Below, piece by piece: positions 53,792-61,878 of a stretch of 64,000 bases of DNA (the first letter of the stretch is position 1; the number at the start of each line of letters is the position of its first letter). The notes under the pieces are model-generated. The model searched no databases and was not told the DNA's origin. It worked only from the letters and a program-made list of their open reading frames with translations. Source of the DNA: Pseudomonas viridiflava. Lineage in GTDB: Bacteria; Pseudomonadota; Gammaproteobacteria; Pseudomonadales; Pseudomonadaceae. The stretch spans positions 1 through 64,000 of the forward strand of contig NZ_UUIS01000089.1 of the NCBI RefSeq assembly GCF_900589395.1, given 5' to 3'. The position numbers and the translations under genes are program-made.

Positions 53792-55975
53792 TCAAGCCGG
53801 CTCCGGCTGCTTGATCAAGTGCGCCGCCAGCGTGCGCAACGGTGCCAGTTGCCGGCAGATCAAGGCCAGCTGGTTCTGCACCAGGCGCTGGCTTTCTTCC
53901 AGTTCGTCAGGCACCTGTTCAAGTTCTGTGGCCAGGGCTTCCTCGGCATCGCTTTGCACCGCCACCGGCTGGCGCTCGGCCAGGCAGCGGGCGATGTCCT
54001 CAAGGCTGGCCGCCAGGGTCGCGCCGGCGCCGTCGATCAAATGCTCATGCACCGTAGGCGGCAATAGCGTATCGCGGTGTGCGCCCAGCCCGGACAAATA
54101 GCTGAGCAGCGTGTGCGACAGCACCAAAAAGCGAAAGCCCACATCAGCCTCCTTGCGAAAGTGCCCCGGCTCTTTGAGCATGTTGGCCAGCGTGGTCGAC
54201 AGCGCCGCATCGGCATTGTGGGCATTGCGCCGCGCCAGCCGGTAGGCCAGGTCGTCGCTCTTGCCGTTGGCGTACTGCTGCATGATCTGGCGCAGGTACA
54301 GGCTGTTGCACGCCAGGGTATTGGCCAGCACTTTGTTCAACCGCCGGCCCTGCCAGTCGGGCAGGAACAAAAACACGGCCAGACCGGCAATCAGGCTGCC
54401 CAGCAAGGTATCGAACAGGCGTGGCAGCAACAGCCCGTAGCCGTCGCCGACCTGATTGAAGCAGAACAGCACCATCACCGTGATCGCCGCCGTCGACAGC
54501 GTGTAGCGCGTTGTGCGGTTGACGAAGAACACCACGCCCGCCAGCACCGCGCACATCGACTGCAGAATCGGGCTGGTCACCAGGCCGAACAGCGCCCAGC
54601 CGGCCACCAGGCCGATGGCCGTGCCGATGATCCGCTGGCCGAGCTTGATCCTCGTGGCGCCGTAGCTGGGCTGGCACACAAAGACCGTGGTCAGGATGAT
54701 CCAGTAGCCATTGGTGGGATGAATCAGGTGCACCATTGCATAACCGATCGACAGCGCCAGCGGCAGGCGCAAGGCGTGGCGAAACAGCAATGAGGTCGGG
54801 GTCAGGTGCTGGCGCAGGCGGCTCCAGACATCCTTGAACGTGCGCGGCGAGCGGTCCAGCAGGCTGCTGTCGCTGGCATCGGCCAGGGCGTCGGGGTTGC
54901 TGGCGTCCTTGATCAGGCGGTCGAGGGTTTCCAGGTTGGCGGCCAGGGCCCGCAGCGAGCGCAACAGGCTGCGCCAGGCCGGGTTGCTCTGTAGGCGCAA
55001 GTGTTCCAGCGAGGCGCGCAGGTCTTCCATGGCCTCGGCAAAATTGGCGTGGTAGATGAACGGCTGGCGCATCTGGATCGATTCGGACAGCGCCTGGCAG
55101 GCCGAGCCTTGCTGGCGCAACAGACGCTGGCAGCGGAACAGCACATCGCTGTGAAAGAACGCTTCGGTCAGCGAGTTATAGGGGTAGTGCGAGGAGCTGG
55201 CGCGTTCGTGGATGTCCTGGGCGATGAAGTACAGCTTCAGGTAACGGCTGACTTTCGAGCCCGGTCGGCCGCTGCCGACCCGGTGCAGGATGATCTCCTT
55301 GGTGGCATTGAGCGCCGCCACGACCTTGCCGTTCTGCTGCGCCAGCTCCAGGCGTCGCGCCTCGATGTCCAGGGTGCGGATCGGCTCGAACAGGCTCGAC
55401 TTGAGCTTGAGGTACAGCCCCAGCTCGCGAAACAGCCGCGCCAGGGCCTGCTGCACCGGCTGGTTGGAGAACAGCATCTGCCACAGCACCGACAGCAGGC
55501 CGTACCAGGCGGCGCCGGCCACCAGCAGCATCGGCTCGTGCCAGAAGTCCAGCACCTCGCCGCCGCGCTGGTCGACGCCGATCATGGTGTACACCGACAG
55601 GATCAGCGTGCCGTAGGCAATGGCGCCGTAGCGCTCGCCGAGCGCACCGAGCATGGTCAGGCAAAAGCTCGCCAGGGCCAGGGCAATGGCAAAGATCCAG
55701 GGGTAGGGGAACAGCAGCTCCACCGCCAGCGCCGCCACGCTGAAACACACCAGCGTCACGGCCAGCGCATTGAGCCGGCCCTGCCAGTTATCGTCGGTTT
55801 CGGCCAGGGCGCAGGCGATGATGCCCAGAAACAGCGGGATCAGCAGGCCCATTTCGTTCTGGTACCAACACAGGGCCATGCTGCCGGTCAGGGCGACGAA
55901 CACCCGGATGCTGTAGCTGAACTTGTCCTGGGCCCATAGGCGACGCAGCGTGTGACGCAAGGATTTAGATGCCAT
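53792..55975 (-). CDS. yccS: YccS/FUSC-family inner-membrane protein
   Basis: This 727-residue protein has two blocks of about six membrane helices each (about residues 15-165 and 400-540), separated and followed by soluble regions. This is the YccS/FusC arrangement. The HPTNGYWIILTTVFVCQPSYGATR segment in the second block is the family hallmark. FUSC proteins are thought to export aromatic acids or similar compounds, but substrates of YccS are not well established. The ATG at 55975 (MASKSLRHTLRRLW) is preferred over the longer frame to 55999. It lies downstream of the flavoprotein gene on the same strand, separated by a palindrome. Confidence 0.92.
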   Translation of the reverse strand: MASKSLRHTLRRLWAQDKFSYSIRVFVALTGSMALCWYQNEMGLLIPLFLGIIACALAETDDNWQGRLNALAVTLVCFSVAALAVELLFPYPWIFAIALALASFCLTMLGALGERYGAIAYGTLILSVYTMIGVDQRGGEVLDFWHEPMLLVAGAAWYGLLSVLWQMLFSNQPVQQALARLFRELGLYLKLKSSLFEPIRTLDIEARRLELAQQNGKVVAALNATKEIILHRVGSGRPGSKVSRYLKLYFIAQDIHERASSSHYPYNSLTEAFFHSDVLFRCQRLLRQQGSACQALSESIQMRQPFIYHANFAEAMEDLRASLEHLRLQSNPAWRSLLRSLRALAANLETLDRLIKDASNPDALADASDSSLLDRSPRTFKDVWSRLRQHLTPTSLLFRHALRLPLALSIGYAMVHLIHPTNGYWIILTTVFVCQPSYGATRIKLGQRIIGTAIGLVAGWALFGLVTSPILQSMCAVLAGVVFFVNRTTRYTLSTAAITVMVLFCFNQVGDGYGLLLPRLFDTLLGSLIAGLAVFLFLPDWQGRRLNKVLANTLACNSLYLRQIMQQYANGKSDDLAYRLARRNAHNADAALSTTLANMLKEPGHFRKEADVGFRFLVLSHTLLSYLSGLGAHRDTLLPPTVHEHLIDGAGATLAASLEDIARCLAERQPVAVQSDAEEALATELEQVPDELEESQRLVQNQLALICRQLAPLRTLAAHLIKQPEPA

Positions 55976-56020
55976 GAATGCGCTGACAGCCTTTTTCACA
56001 AGTGATCATGCAGAGGGATA

Positions 56021-56047
56021 TGTACAGCCCCACGCGTGGGCTGTACA
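56021..56047. repeat. Strong inverted repeat between two minus-strand genes
   Basis: TGTACAGCCC and GGGCTGTACA pair around a short CACGCGT centre, giving a stem of ten base pairs or more. It is in the 130-base spacer between the flavoprotein and yccS genes. There is no T tract on either strand next to it, so it is not a typical rho-independent terminator; an operator or a processing/attenuation hairpin is possible. Confidence 0.75.
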
Positions 56048-56105
56048 CCGGCACCAGCAAAAAATATTCCCGCCAGGCCGACGCGTGGCCGGCTGCGGCG
56101 TCATG

Positions 56106-57284
56106 TCACACGTACTGCGCCGCGGCATAGCCCGAGGCCCAGGCCCACTGGAAGTTGAAGCCGCCCAGGTGGCCGGTCACGTCCAGCACTTCACCGATGA
56201 AGTACAGCCCTGGCGATTTCAGCGATTCCATGGTCTTGGACGAGACCTCGCGGGTGTCGATGCCGCCCAGGGTCACTTCGGCGGTGCGGTAGCCCTCGGT
56301 GCCGGCCGGCACCACCTGCCAGTCGGCCAGTTTTTCCGCGATGGCCGCCAGTTGCACATGGGTGTACTGCTTGAGCGGCTTGGAGGTGAACCAGTGCTCG
56401 GCCAGCAAAGTGGCCATTTTCTTGGTGAACAGCTCGCCCAGCAGGGTTTTCAGCTCGGTGTTGGGACGCTCGGCCTGTTGCTGCTGGAGCCACTCGTGCG
56501 CGTCGTGATCGGGCAAAAGGTTGATGTGCAGCGTGTCGCCCGGCTGCCAGAACGAAGAGATCTGCAGCATCGCCGGCCCGCTCAGGCCGCGGTGGGTAAA
56601 CAGCAGGTTTTCGCGGAACGCGCTGTCGTTGCAGCTCACCAGGCAATCGACCGAGGTGCCCGACAGCTCGGTGCACAGCGCCTTGAGCGTGTCGGTGATG
56701 GTGAACGGCACCAGGCCGGCGCGGGTCGGCAGCAGCGTGTGGCCGAACTGCTGGCCGACCTGATAGCCGAAGCCGGTCGCGCCCAGGGTCGGGATCGACA
56801 GGCCGCCGCTGGCGATCACCAGCGAGGTGCACTCAAGCGTTCCCAGCGTGGTCTGCAAGCGGTAGCCGCTGTCGATCTTGTCGATATTCTGCACCGAGGT
56901 GTCCATGTGCAGGCTGGCGCCGGCGTCACGGCAGTGTTCCAGCAGCATCTCGAGGATGTCGCTGGCCTTGTTGTCGCAGAACAACTGGCCGAGCTTTTTC
57001 TCGTGATAAGGCACGCCGTGCTTGGCGACCATCGCGATGAAGTCCCACTGCGTATAGCGCGCCAGTGCCGACTTGCAGAAATGCGGGTTATGCGACAGGA
57101 AATTGGCCGGTTCCGTGTACATGTTGGTGAAATTGCAGCGCCCGCCGCCGGACATCAGGATTTTCTTGCCGGGCTTGTTGGCGTGGTCGATGACCATGAC
57201 CCGCCGACCACGCGCTGCAGCGGTCAGCGCACACATCAAACCGGCCGCGCCGGCGCCGATGATGACAACGTCAGTAACAGGCAC
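56106..57284 (-). CDS. FAD-dependent oxidoreductase of the HI0933/YhiN (BaiN-like) family
   Basis: This 392-residue flavoprotein has the dinucleotide motif VVIIGAGAAGLMCALTAA at the start, KILMSGGGRCNFTN, and the C-terminal FAD segment GLYFIGEVLDVTGHLGGFNFQWAWASG (in pieces), all typical of the HI0933/YhiN family. The physiological reaction is not established for most members; related proteins have been linked to bile-acid reduction and to RNA modification chemistry. The GTG at 57284 with GAGGA seven bases upstream is preferred over the frame to 57410, which runs into a REP element. Expected length for the family. Confidence 0.92.
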   Translation of the reverse strand: MPVTDVVIIGAGAAGLMCALTAAARGRRVMVIDHANKPGKKILMSGGGRCNFTNMYTEPANFLSHNPHFCKSALARYTQWDFIAMVAKHGVPYHEKKLGQLFCDNKASDILEMLLEHCRDAGASLHMDTSVQNIDKIDSGYRLQTTLGTLECTSLVIASGGLSIPTLGATGFGYQVGQQFGHTLLPTRAGLVPFTITDTLKALCTELSGTSVDCLVSCNDSAFRENLLFTHRGLSGPAMLQISSFWQPGDTLHINLLPDHDAHEWLQQQQAERPNTELKTLLGELFTKKMATLLAEHWFTSKPLKQYTHVQLAAIAEKLADWQVVPAGTEGYRTAEVTLGGIDTREVSSKTMESLKSPGLYFIGEVLDVTGHLGGFNFQWAWASGYAAAQYV

Positions 57285-57313
57285 AACAGAATCCTCAGAA
57301 GCTATGGGGGGGT

Positions 57314-57456
57314 GTAGGAGCGCGCTCTGCCCGCGACCGAGTGCGTTAGCGCTCGTAAAATCTCGGAAACGCTGAAAGTTCATGCCTGATACTTTTGCGA
57401 AACGCCACAAATTTACGACTGCTAACGCAGCCGGTCGCGGGCAAGCGCGCTCCTAC
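57314..57456. repeat. REP-type long palindrome, copy E
   Basis: It opens GTAGGAGCGCGCTCTGCCCG and closes with GGGCAAGCGCGCTCCTAC. The two outer arms differ (CTCTGCC versus CTTGCC), and the inner arms carry GTGCGTTAGCGCTCGTAAAA and TTTACGACTGCTAACGCAG. It lies between the flavoprotein start and the end of dbpA. Confidence 0.9.
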
Positions 57457-57484
57457 CAGCGGGAATTCGATAGCCCGCCGAACC

Positions 57485-58864
57485 TCAGAGAATCCGTACG
57501 CGCAGCGACTTGCCCTTGATCTTGCCTTTGCTCAGGCGGTCCAGGGCCTGTTGGGCGATGGCGTGTTCCACGGCCACGTACGACTGGAAGTCGAAGATCG
57601 CGATCTTGCCCACTTTCGAACCCGCAATGCCGGCGTCGCCGGTCAGGGCGCCGAGGATGTCGCCGGGGCGCAGTTTTTCCTTGCGGCCCGAGGCAATGCA
57701 CAGCGTGGTCATGGCCGGTTGCAGGCGGGCGCCACCCTTGGTGGTCAGGTCGTCGTAGGGCTGCCAGTTCAGCGCGGCCTTCTGCAACGACTCGATGGCG
57801 CGGGCGCGGGCGCTTTCCGGCGGGGCCACCAGGCTGATCGCCACGCCTTTCTCACCGGCGCGGCCGGTACGGCCTACACGGTGCACGTGGATTTCCGAGT
57901 CACGTGCCAGTTCGACGTTGATCACCATGTCCAGGGCATCGATGTCCAGGCCGCGGGCCGCCACATCGGTGGCCACCAGCACCGAGGTGCTGCGGTTGGC
58001 GAACATCGCCAGCACTTGGTCGCGGTCGCGCTGTTCCAGGTCGCCATGCAGGGCCACGGCCGACATACCCTTGGCGGTCAGGTGATCGACCACTTCCTGC
58101 ACCTGCTGCTTGGTAAAGCAGAAGGCCACGGCCGAGGCCGGCTGGAAGTGATTGAGCACACGCACCACGGCATCGAGGCGTTGCTCGGGGGCGATTTCGT
58201 AGAAAATCTGCTGGATCTGGCTGTCGGCGTGCAGGGTCTGCACCTTGACCGTCTGCGGATCACGCATGAATTTGGCGGCCAACTGCTTGATGCCGGCCGG
58301 GTAGGTGGCCGAGAACAGCAAGGTCTGGCGGCGCTCCGGGGTCTGGCTGACGATGTCGGTGATGGCATCGACAAAGCCCATGTCGAGCATGCGGTCGGCT
58401 TCGTCGAGCACCAGGGTGTTGAGACCATCGAGCACCAGCGAGCCCTTGCGCAGGTGCTGCTGGATGCGGCCCGGAGTGCCGACGATGATGTGCGCGCCGT
58501 GCTCCAGCGAGCCGATCTGCGGGCCGAATGGCACGCCGCCGCACAGGGTCAGCACCTTGATGTTGTCTTCGGCACGGGCCAGGCGGCGGATTTCCTTGGC
58601 CACCTGGTCGGCCAGCTCGCGGGTCGGGCACATGACCAGGGCCTGGCAGCCGAAGAAGCGCGGGTTGATCGGGTTGAGCAGGCCGATACCGAAGGCGGCG
58701 GTCTTGCCGCTGCCGGTCTGGGCCTGAGCAATCAGGTCCATGCCCTTGAGGATCACCGGCAGGCCCTGCGCCTGGATCGGCGTCATTTCGGCGTACCCCA
58801 GCGACTCAAGGTTGGCCAGCATGGCAGCGGACAGGGGCAAGGTGTTGAAAGCGGTTTGTGTCAC
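57485..58864 (-). CDS. dbpA: DEAD-box RNA helicase DbpA
   Basis: This 459-residue helicase has the Q motif (MTPIQAQGLP), Walker A AQTGSGKT, the DEAD box VLDEADRMLDMGF, SAT (LFSATYP) and the C-terminal helicase motifs ATDVAARGLDI and HRVGRTGRAG. The last about 75 residues, including LRPGDILGALTGDAGI and the C-terminal SLRVRIL, form the DbpA RNA-binding domain that recognises hairpin 92 of 23S rRNA, so its role is late 50S ribosome assembly. The start is GTG at 58864 (family N-terminus TAFNTLPLS); an ATG seven codons upstream at 58885 is possible but has no ribosome site. Confidence 0.95.
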   Translation of the reverse strand: MTQTAFNTLPLSAAMLANLESLGYAEMTPIQAQGLPVILKGMDLIAQAQTGSGKTAAFGIGLLNPINPRFFGCQALVMCPTRELADQVAKEIRRLARAEDNIKVLTLCGGVPFGPQIGSLEHGAHIIVGTPGRIQQHLRKGSLVLDGLNTLVLDEADRMLDMGFVDAITDIVSQTPERRQTLLFSATYPAGIKQLAAKFMRDPQTVKVQTLHADSQIQQIFYEIAPEQRLDAVVRVLNHFQPASAVAFCFTKQQVQEVVDHLTAKGMSAVALHGDLEQRDRDQVLAMFANRSTSVLVATDVAARGLDIDALDMVINVELARDSEIHVHRVGRTGRAGEKGVAISLVAPPESARARAIESLQKAALNWQPYDDLTTKGGARLQPAMTTLCIASGRKEKLRPGDILGALTGDAGIAGSKVGKIAIFDFQSYVAVEHAIAQQALDRLSKGKIKGKSLRVRIL

Positions 58865-59025
58865 GACGGTGAACCTGCAAGACAAAATGCTGCGCAGTGT
58901 ATCAGGTCGTATGGATGTGTAGGACCGGCTTTAGCCGGGGATGGCGGCGCTGCTTGCGTCATTCGCAGCTGTGGCTACCCTCGCCAAAAAGATGACTGCT
59001 GATTTTATTGGATATTAATTCATCC

Positions 59026-59135
59026 GTAGGAACGCGCTTGCCCGCGACCGAGTGCGTTAGCGCTCGTAAAATTTCGGAAACGCCACAATTTTACGACTGC
59101 TAACGCAGCCGGTCGCGGGCAGAGCGCGCTCCTAC
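59026..59135. repeat. REP-type long palindrome, copy F
   Basis: The shortest copy, about 110 bases, opens GTAGGAACGCGCTTGCCCGC and closes with GGGCAGAGCGCGCTCCTAC. Its right arm supplies the TAG stop codon of mdtD on the minus strand (59134-59132). A smaller, different palindrome, CCGGCTTTAGCCGG, lies at 58925-58938 in the same 267-base spacer. Confidence 0.9.
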
Positions 59136-60544
59136 AGATCCGCAGGCTTTGCCGGTTCCCGCCCCGGCAATTGCAGGAAGATCCCCGCCGCCAGCACCGA
59201 CATCACCCCCACGCTCAGGAAGGTCAGCTGGAAGGCGCCCAGCACATCGCTGGCTTCGCCGGTCGCCGCGTCGGTGCTGAACCCGCCCAGCAAGGCTGCG
59301 GCCGCGGCCACGCCCAGGCTCAGGGCCAGTTGCGCCACCACCGACAACAGGCTGTTGCCGCTGGCGGCGCTGGCATCGCTGAGGTCGATCAGGGTCACGG
59401 TGTTCATCGCCGTGAACTGCAACGAGTTCACCGCGCCCAGCAGCGCCAGGTGCACCAGCAGCACCCAGTAGGGGGTCTGCGCATCGACCAGCGCCAGGCT
59501 GGCCAGCAACAGCCCCAGCAGCAAGGTGTTGGCGGTCAGGATCACCCGGTAGCCCAAGGCGTCGATCAGCCAGCGGGCCAGGCCTTTGGCGAGCATGCCG
59601 GCTGCCGCCAGCGGCAGCATGCTCATGCCGGCCTGTGACGGCGAGTAACCCAGCGCCACTTGCAGTAATAACGGCACCAGAAACGGCAGCGCGCCGCTGC
59701 CCAGGCGCGAGAACAGGTTGCCCAGGATGCCCACCGCAAAGGTGCGGGTGCGAAACAGGCTGGGCGAAAACAGCGGCGACTCGACATGGCCGGCGCGCAG
59801 CCAGTAGGCCGCCAGGCAGCCCATGCCGGCAAACAGCAACAGCACCACGCGAAACGGCGACAAATGCAGTTCGCTCAGGCCTTCCAGGGCGATGGTGATC
59901 AACAGCATCGAGGCGCCAAACAGCAAAAAGCCCACGCTATCGAAGCGCGTGCGCCCGCCGCCGGGCATGTCGGGAATGAAGCGATGCACCGCATAGCACC
60001 CCAAAATACCGACCGGGATATTGAGCAGGAAGATCCAGTGCCAGCTCATGTATTCGACCATCCAGCCGCCCAGGGTCGGCCCCAGCAGCGGGCCGAGCAG
60101 GCCGGGCACGGTGATGAAGCCCATGATCCGTACCAGCTCCGAGCGCGGGTAGGCACGCAGTACGATCAGCCGGCCGATCGGCAGCATCAGCGCACCGCCC
60201 AGCCCCTGGATGATCCGCGCCCCGACCAGCATGTCGACCGACCAGGACACCGCGCACAACAACGAACCCAGGCTGAACAGCAGGATGGCGCTGAAGAAGA
60301 TGCGTTTGATGCCGAAGCGGTCGGCGATCCAGCCCGAGGCCGGGATCAGCAGCGCGATGGTCAGCATGTAGGCGATGACCACCGACTGCATGCGCAGCGG
60401 GTCTTCCTGCAGCGAGTGGGCCATCGACGGCAGCGCCGTGTTGAGGATGGTGCCGTCCAGGCTCTGCATGAAGAAGGCGATGGCAATCACCCAGGGCATC
60501 CAGCGCAGGGTCTTTTCGTCGAGCAAAGGTGTCGAGGTCGTCAT
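59132..60544 (-). CDS. mdtD: MFS multidrug exporter MdtD (DHA2 family)
   Basis: This 470-residue protein has about 14 membrane helices and the DHA2 features: motif D1-like SLDGTILNTALPSMAHSLQ in helix 1, motif A GWIADRFGIKRIF after helix 2, and motif C-like VPGLLGPLLGPTLGGW in helix 5. It is closest in appearance to MdtD-type drug exporters, though here the usual MdtABC partners are not adjacent. The ATG at 60544 is eight bases after the stop of the TldD/PmbA-like gene and may be coupled to it. Substrates cannot be predicted. Its stop codon lies within a REP arm. Confidence 0.9.
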   Translation of the reverse strand: MTTSTPLLDEKTLRWMPWVIAIAFFMQSLDGTILNTALPSMAHSLQEDPLRMQSVVIAYMLTIALLIPASGWIADRFGIKRIFFSAILLFSLGSLLCAVSWSVDMLVGARIIQGLGGALMLPIGRLIVLRAYPRSELVRIMGFITVPGLLGPLLGPTLGGWMVEYMSWHWIFLLNIPVGILGCYAVHRFIPDMPGGGRTRFDSVGFLLFGASMLLITIALEGLSELHLSPFRVVLLLFAGMGCLAAYWLRAGHVESPLFSPSLFRTRTFAVGILGNLFSRLGSGALPFLVPLLLQVALGYSPSQAGMSMLPLAAAGMLAKGLARWLIDALGYRVILTANTLLLGLLLASLALVDAQTPYWVLLVHLALLGAVNSLQFTAMNTVTLIDLSDASAASGNSLLSVVAQLALSLGVAAAAALLGGFSTDAATGEASDVLGAFQLTFLSVGVMSVLAAGIFLQLPGREPAKPADL

Positions 60545-60552
60545 GCGGTCGG

Positions 60553-61878
60553 CTACAACGTCAGGGTCAGGCGGTTGATCAGGGCGCCGGGCAGGTGCGT
60601 CGAGGATGTCTGGCGCTGTTCGTAGGTGCTGGTCGACAGGATCAGTTCGCGCTCGCGGGTCAAGGCTTCGAGCTGGTCGCCGAGCAGGCTGTAGGCGCTG
60701 TCGTCGAAACGCATGGTGCTGACGGGCGCAATAATCCGACCGTCCTCGACCCAGAAGGTTGCGAAACGGGTCATGCCGGTCATGCGCGCGGCCGGCATGT
60801 CGGAGAAGTTCAGGTACCAGAGGTTGCCGATGTACAGGCCGGTGCCGAGCCGGGCCAGGATCTGTGCCTGCTCCAGGTCGCCGCCGGCCATGCTCAGCGC
60901 GCTGGGCGATTCACCGGCATTGGCGCCGTTGGCCGGCAGGTTGTACTCGGCGGCGCTGCTCGAATCGACCAGTCGCTCGCCGGCCTTGCCATGTTTGATC
61001 AGGGCCAGGTCGCGGCGCGGGTAGCCTTCGCCGGAAAACGCCGGCGACAGCGAGCCACTGACTTGTTCATCGAGCGACACTGCGGCATTGAAACGCGCCT
61101 CGCCGTCGTACAGGCGCTGCAACGGGCTGTGCTTGCTGGCGATGGCCTGGGCAGAAAAACCGCCCCAGGCGAGCATGCCGATGATTTCGTCCAGCGCCGC
61201 CGGGGCCAGGTAGGCGCGGTACTGACCCGGCGCCAGGGTGATGGCCGGGCGGCCCAGGTAGTCAAGTTGCTCGCGGGCCTGTTCGAACTGACGGTCAAAG
61301 GCTGCGCTGTCCCAGTCGTGACCGGCGTAATTGGCTTTTACCGCCTGGCCATTGGTGTGGAACAGGCTCCAGTCGAGGTTGAAACTATTGGCCTGGTGCC
61401 AGCCCATTGCCCCCCATGAGCTGGCAAAGCCGCGATAGATCGGACCGGCGGCGTAGATGCCGACCAGGTCCAGGCCATGGGCACGTTCGCTGATCCGGGC
61501 CACCACGTCCTGGGTGTCGGGCAACGGCGCGGCTTGCCGGTTTTCGCTGTGCCAGGCCTCGGTGTTGGGCAGCAGGTACGGGTCTGGCGGCAACAACGGC
61601 AGAGCCTGGCGCACCTGGGTCACGGCCTGCTCCAGGCGCCGGCGGTCTTCATCGGCGTCGTCGGCCAGGGTCAGGGTCAGGTCGGCATGCCGGCCCGCGT
61701 GGATCAGCTTAAGGCTGACACTGGCCTGTTGCACGCAGCCGGCCTGGCGCACCTGGCCGTGGTTGAAACGGATGAAGTCGGAGACCTCGGCCTCATAGGC
61801 CAGGCTGAACTGCTCACCTGGATGCAGGGCGGCCCTGAGCACGGCAACCAGTGCCTGGAACTGTGTTTGTCGCTCCAT
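60553..61878 (-). CDS. TldD/PmbA-family protein, partner subunit (TldE-like)
   Basis: This 441-residue protein matches the TldD/PmbA family (YSLAYEAEVSDFIRFNHGQVRQAG early, SWGAMGWHQANSFNLDWSLFHTNG centrally, and a C-terminal NLWYLNFSDMPAARMTGMTRFATFWVEDG), but has no HExxxH zinc motif. In E. coli the TldD-TldE complex has one zinc-carrying and one non-catalytic subunit, and this gene fits the second role. It overlaps the zinc subunit gene by one base (TGATG), so equal, coupled synthesis is likely. It is probably a second, specialised set, because the housekeeping tldD and pmbA genes have other neighbours in Pseudomonas. Confidence 0.85.
   Translation of the reverse strand: MERQTQFQALVAVLRAALHPGEQFSLAYEAEVSDFIRFNHGQVRQAGCVQQASVSLKLIHAGRHADLTLTLADDADEDRRRLEQAVTQVRQALPLLPPDPYLLPNTEAWHSENRQAAPLPDTQDVVARISERAHGLDLVGIYAAGPIYRGFASSWGAMGWHQANSFNLDWSLFHTNGQAVKANYAGHDWDSAAFDRQFEQAREQLDYLGRPAITLAPGQYRAYLAPAALDEIIGMLAWGGFSAQAIASKHSPLQRLYDGEARFNAAVSLDEQVSGSLSPAFSGEGYPRRDLALIKHGKAGERLVDSSSAAEYNLPANGANAGESPSALSMAGGDLEQAQILARLGTGLYIGNLWYLNFSDMPAARMTGMTRFATFWVEDGRIIAPVSTMRFDDSAYSLLGDQLEALTRERELILSTSTYEQRQTSSTHLPGALINRLTLTL

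Noticed and set aside
58925..58938. CCGGCTTTAGCCGG hairpin as a terminator
   Set aside because: No T tract follows on either strand; it resembles a short REP-like palindrome.
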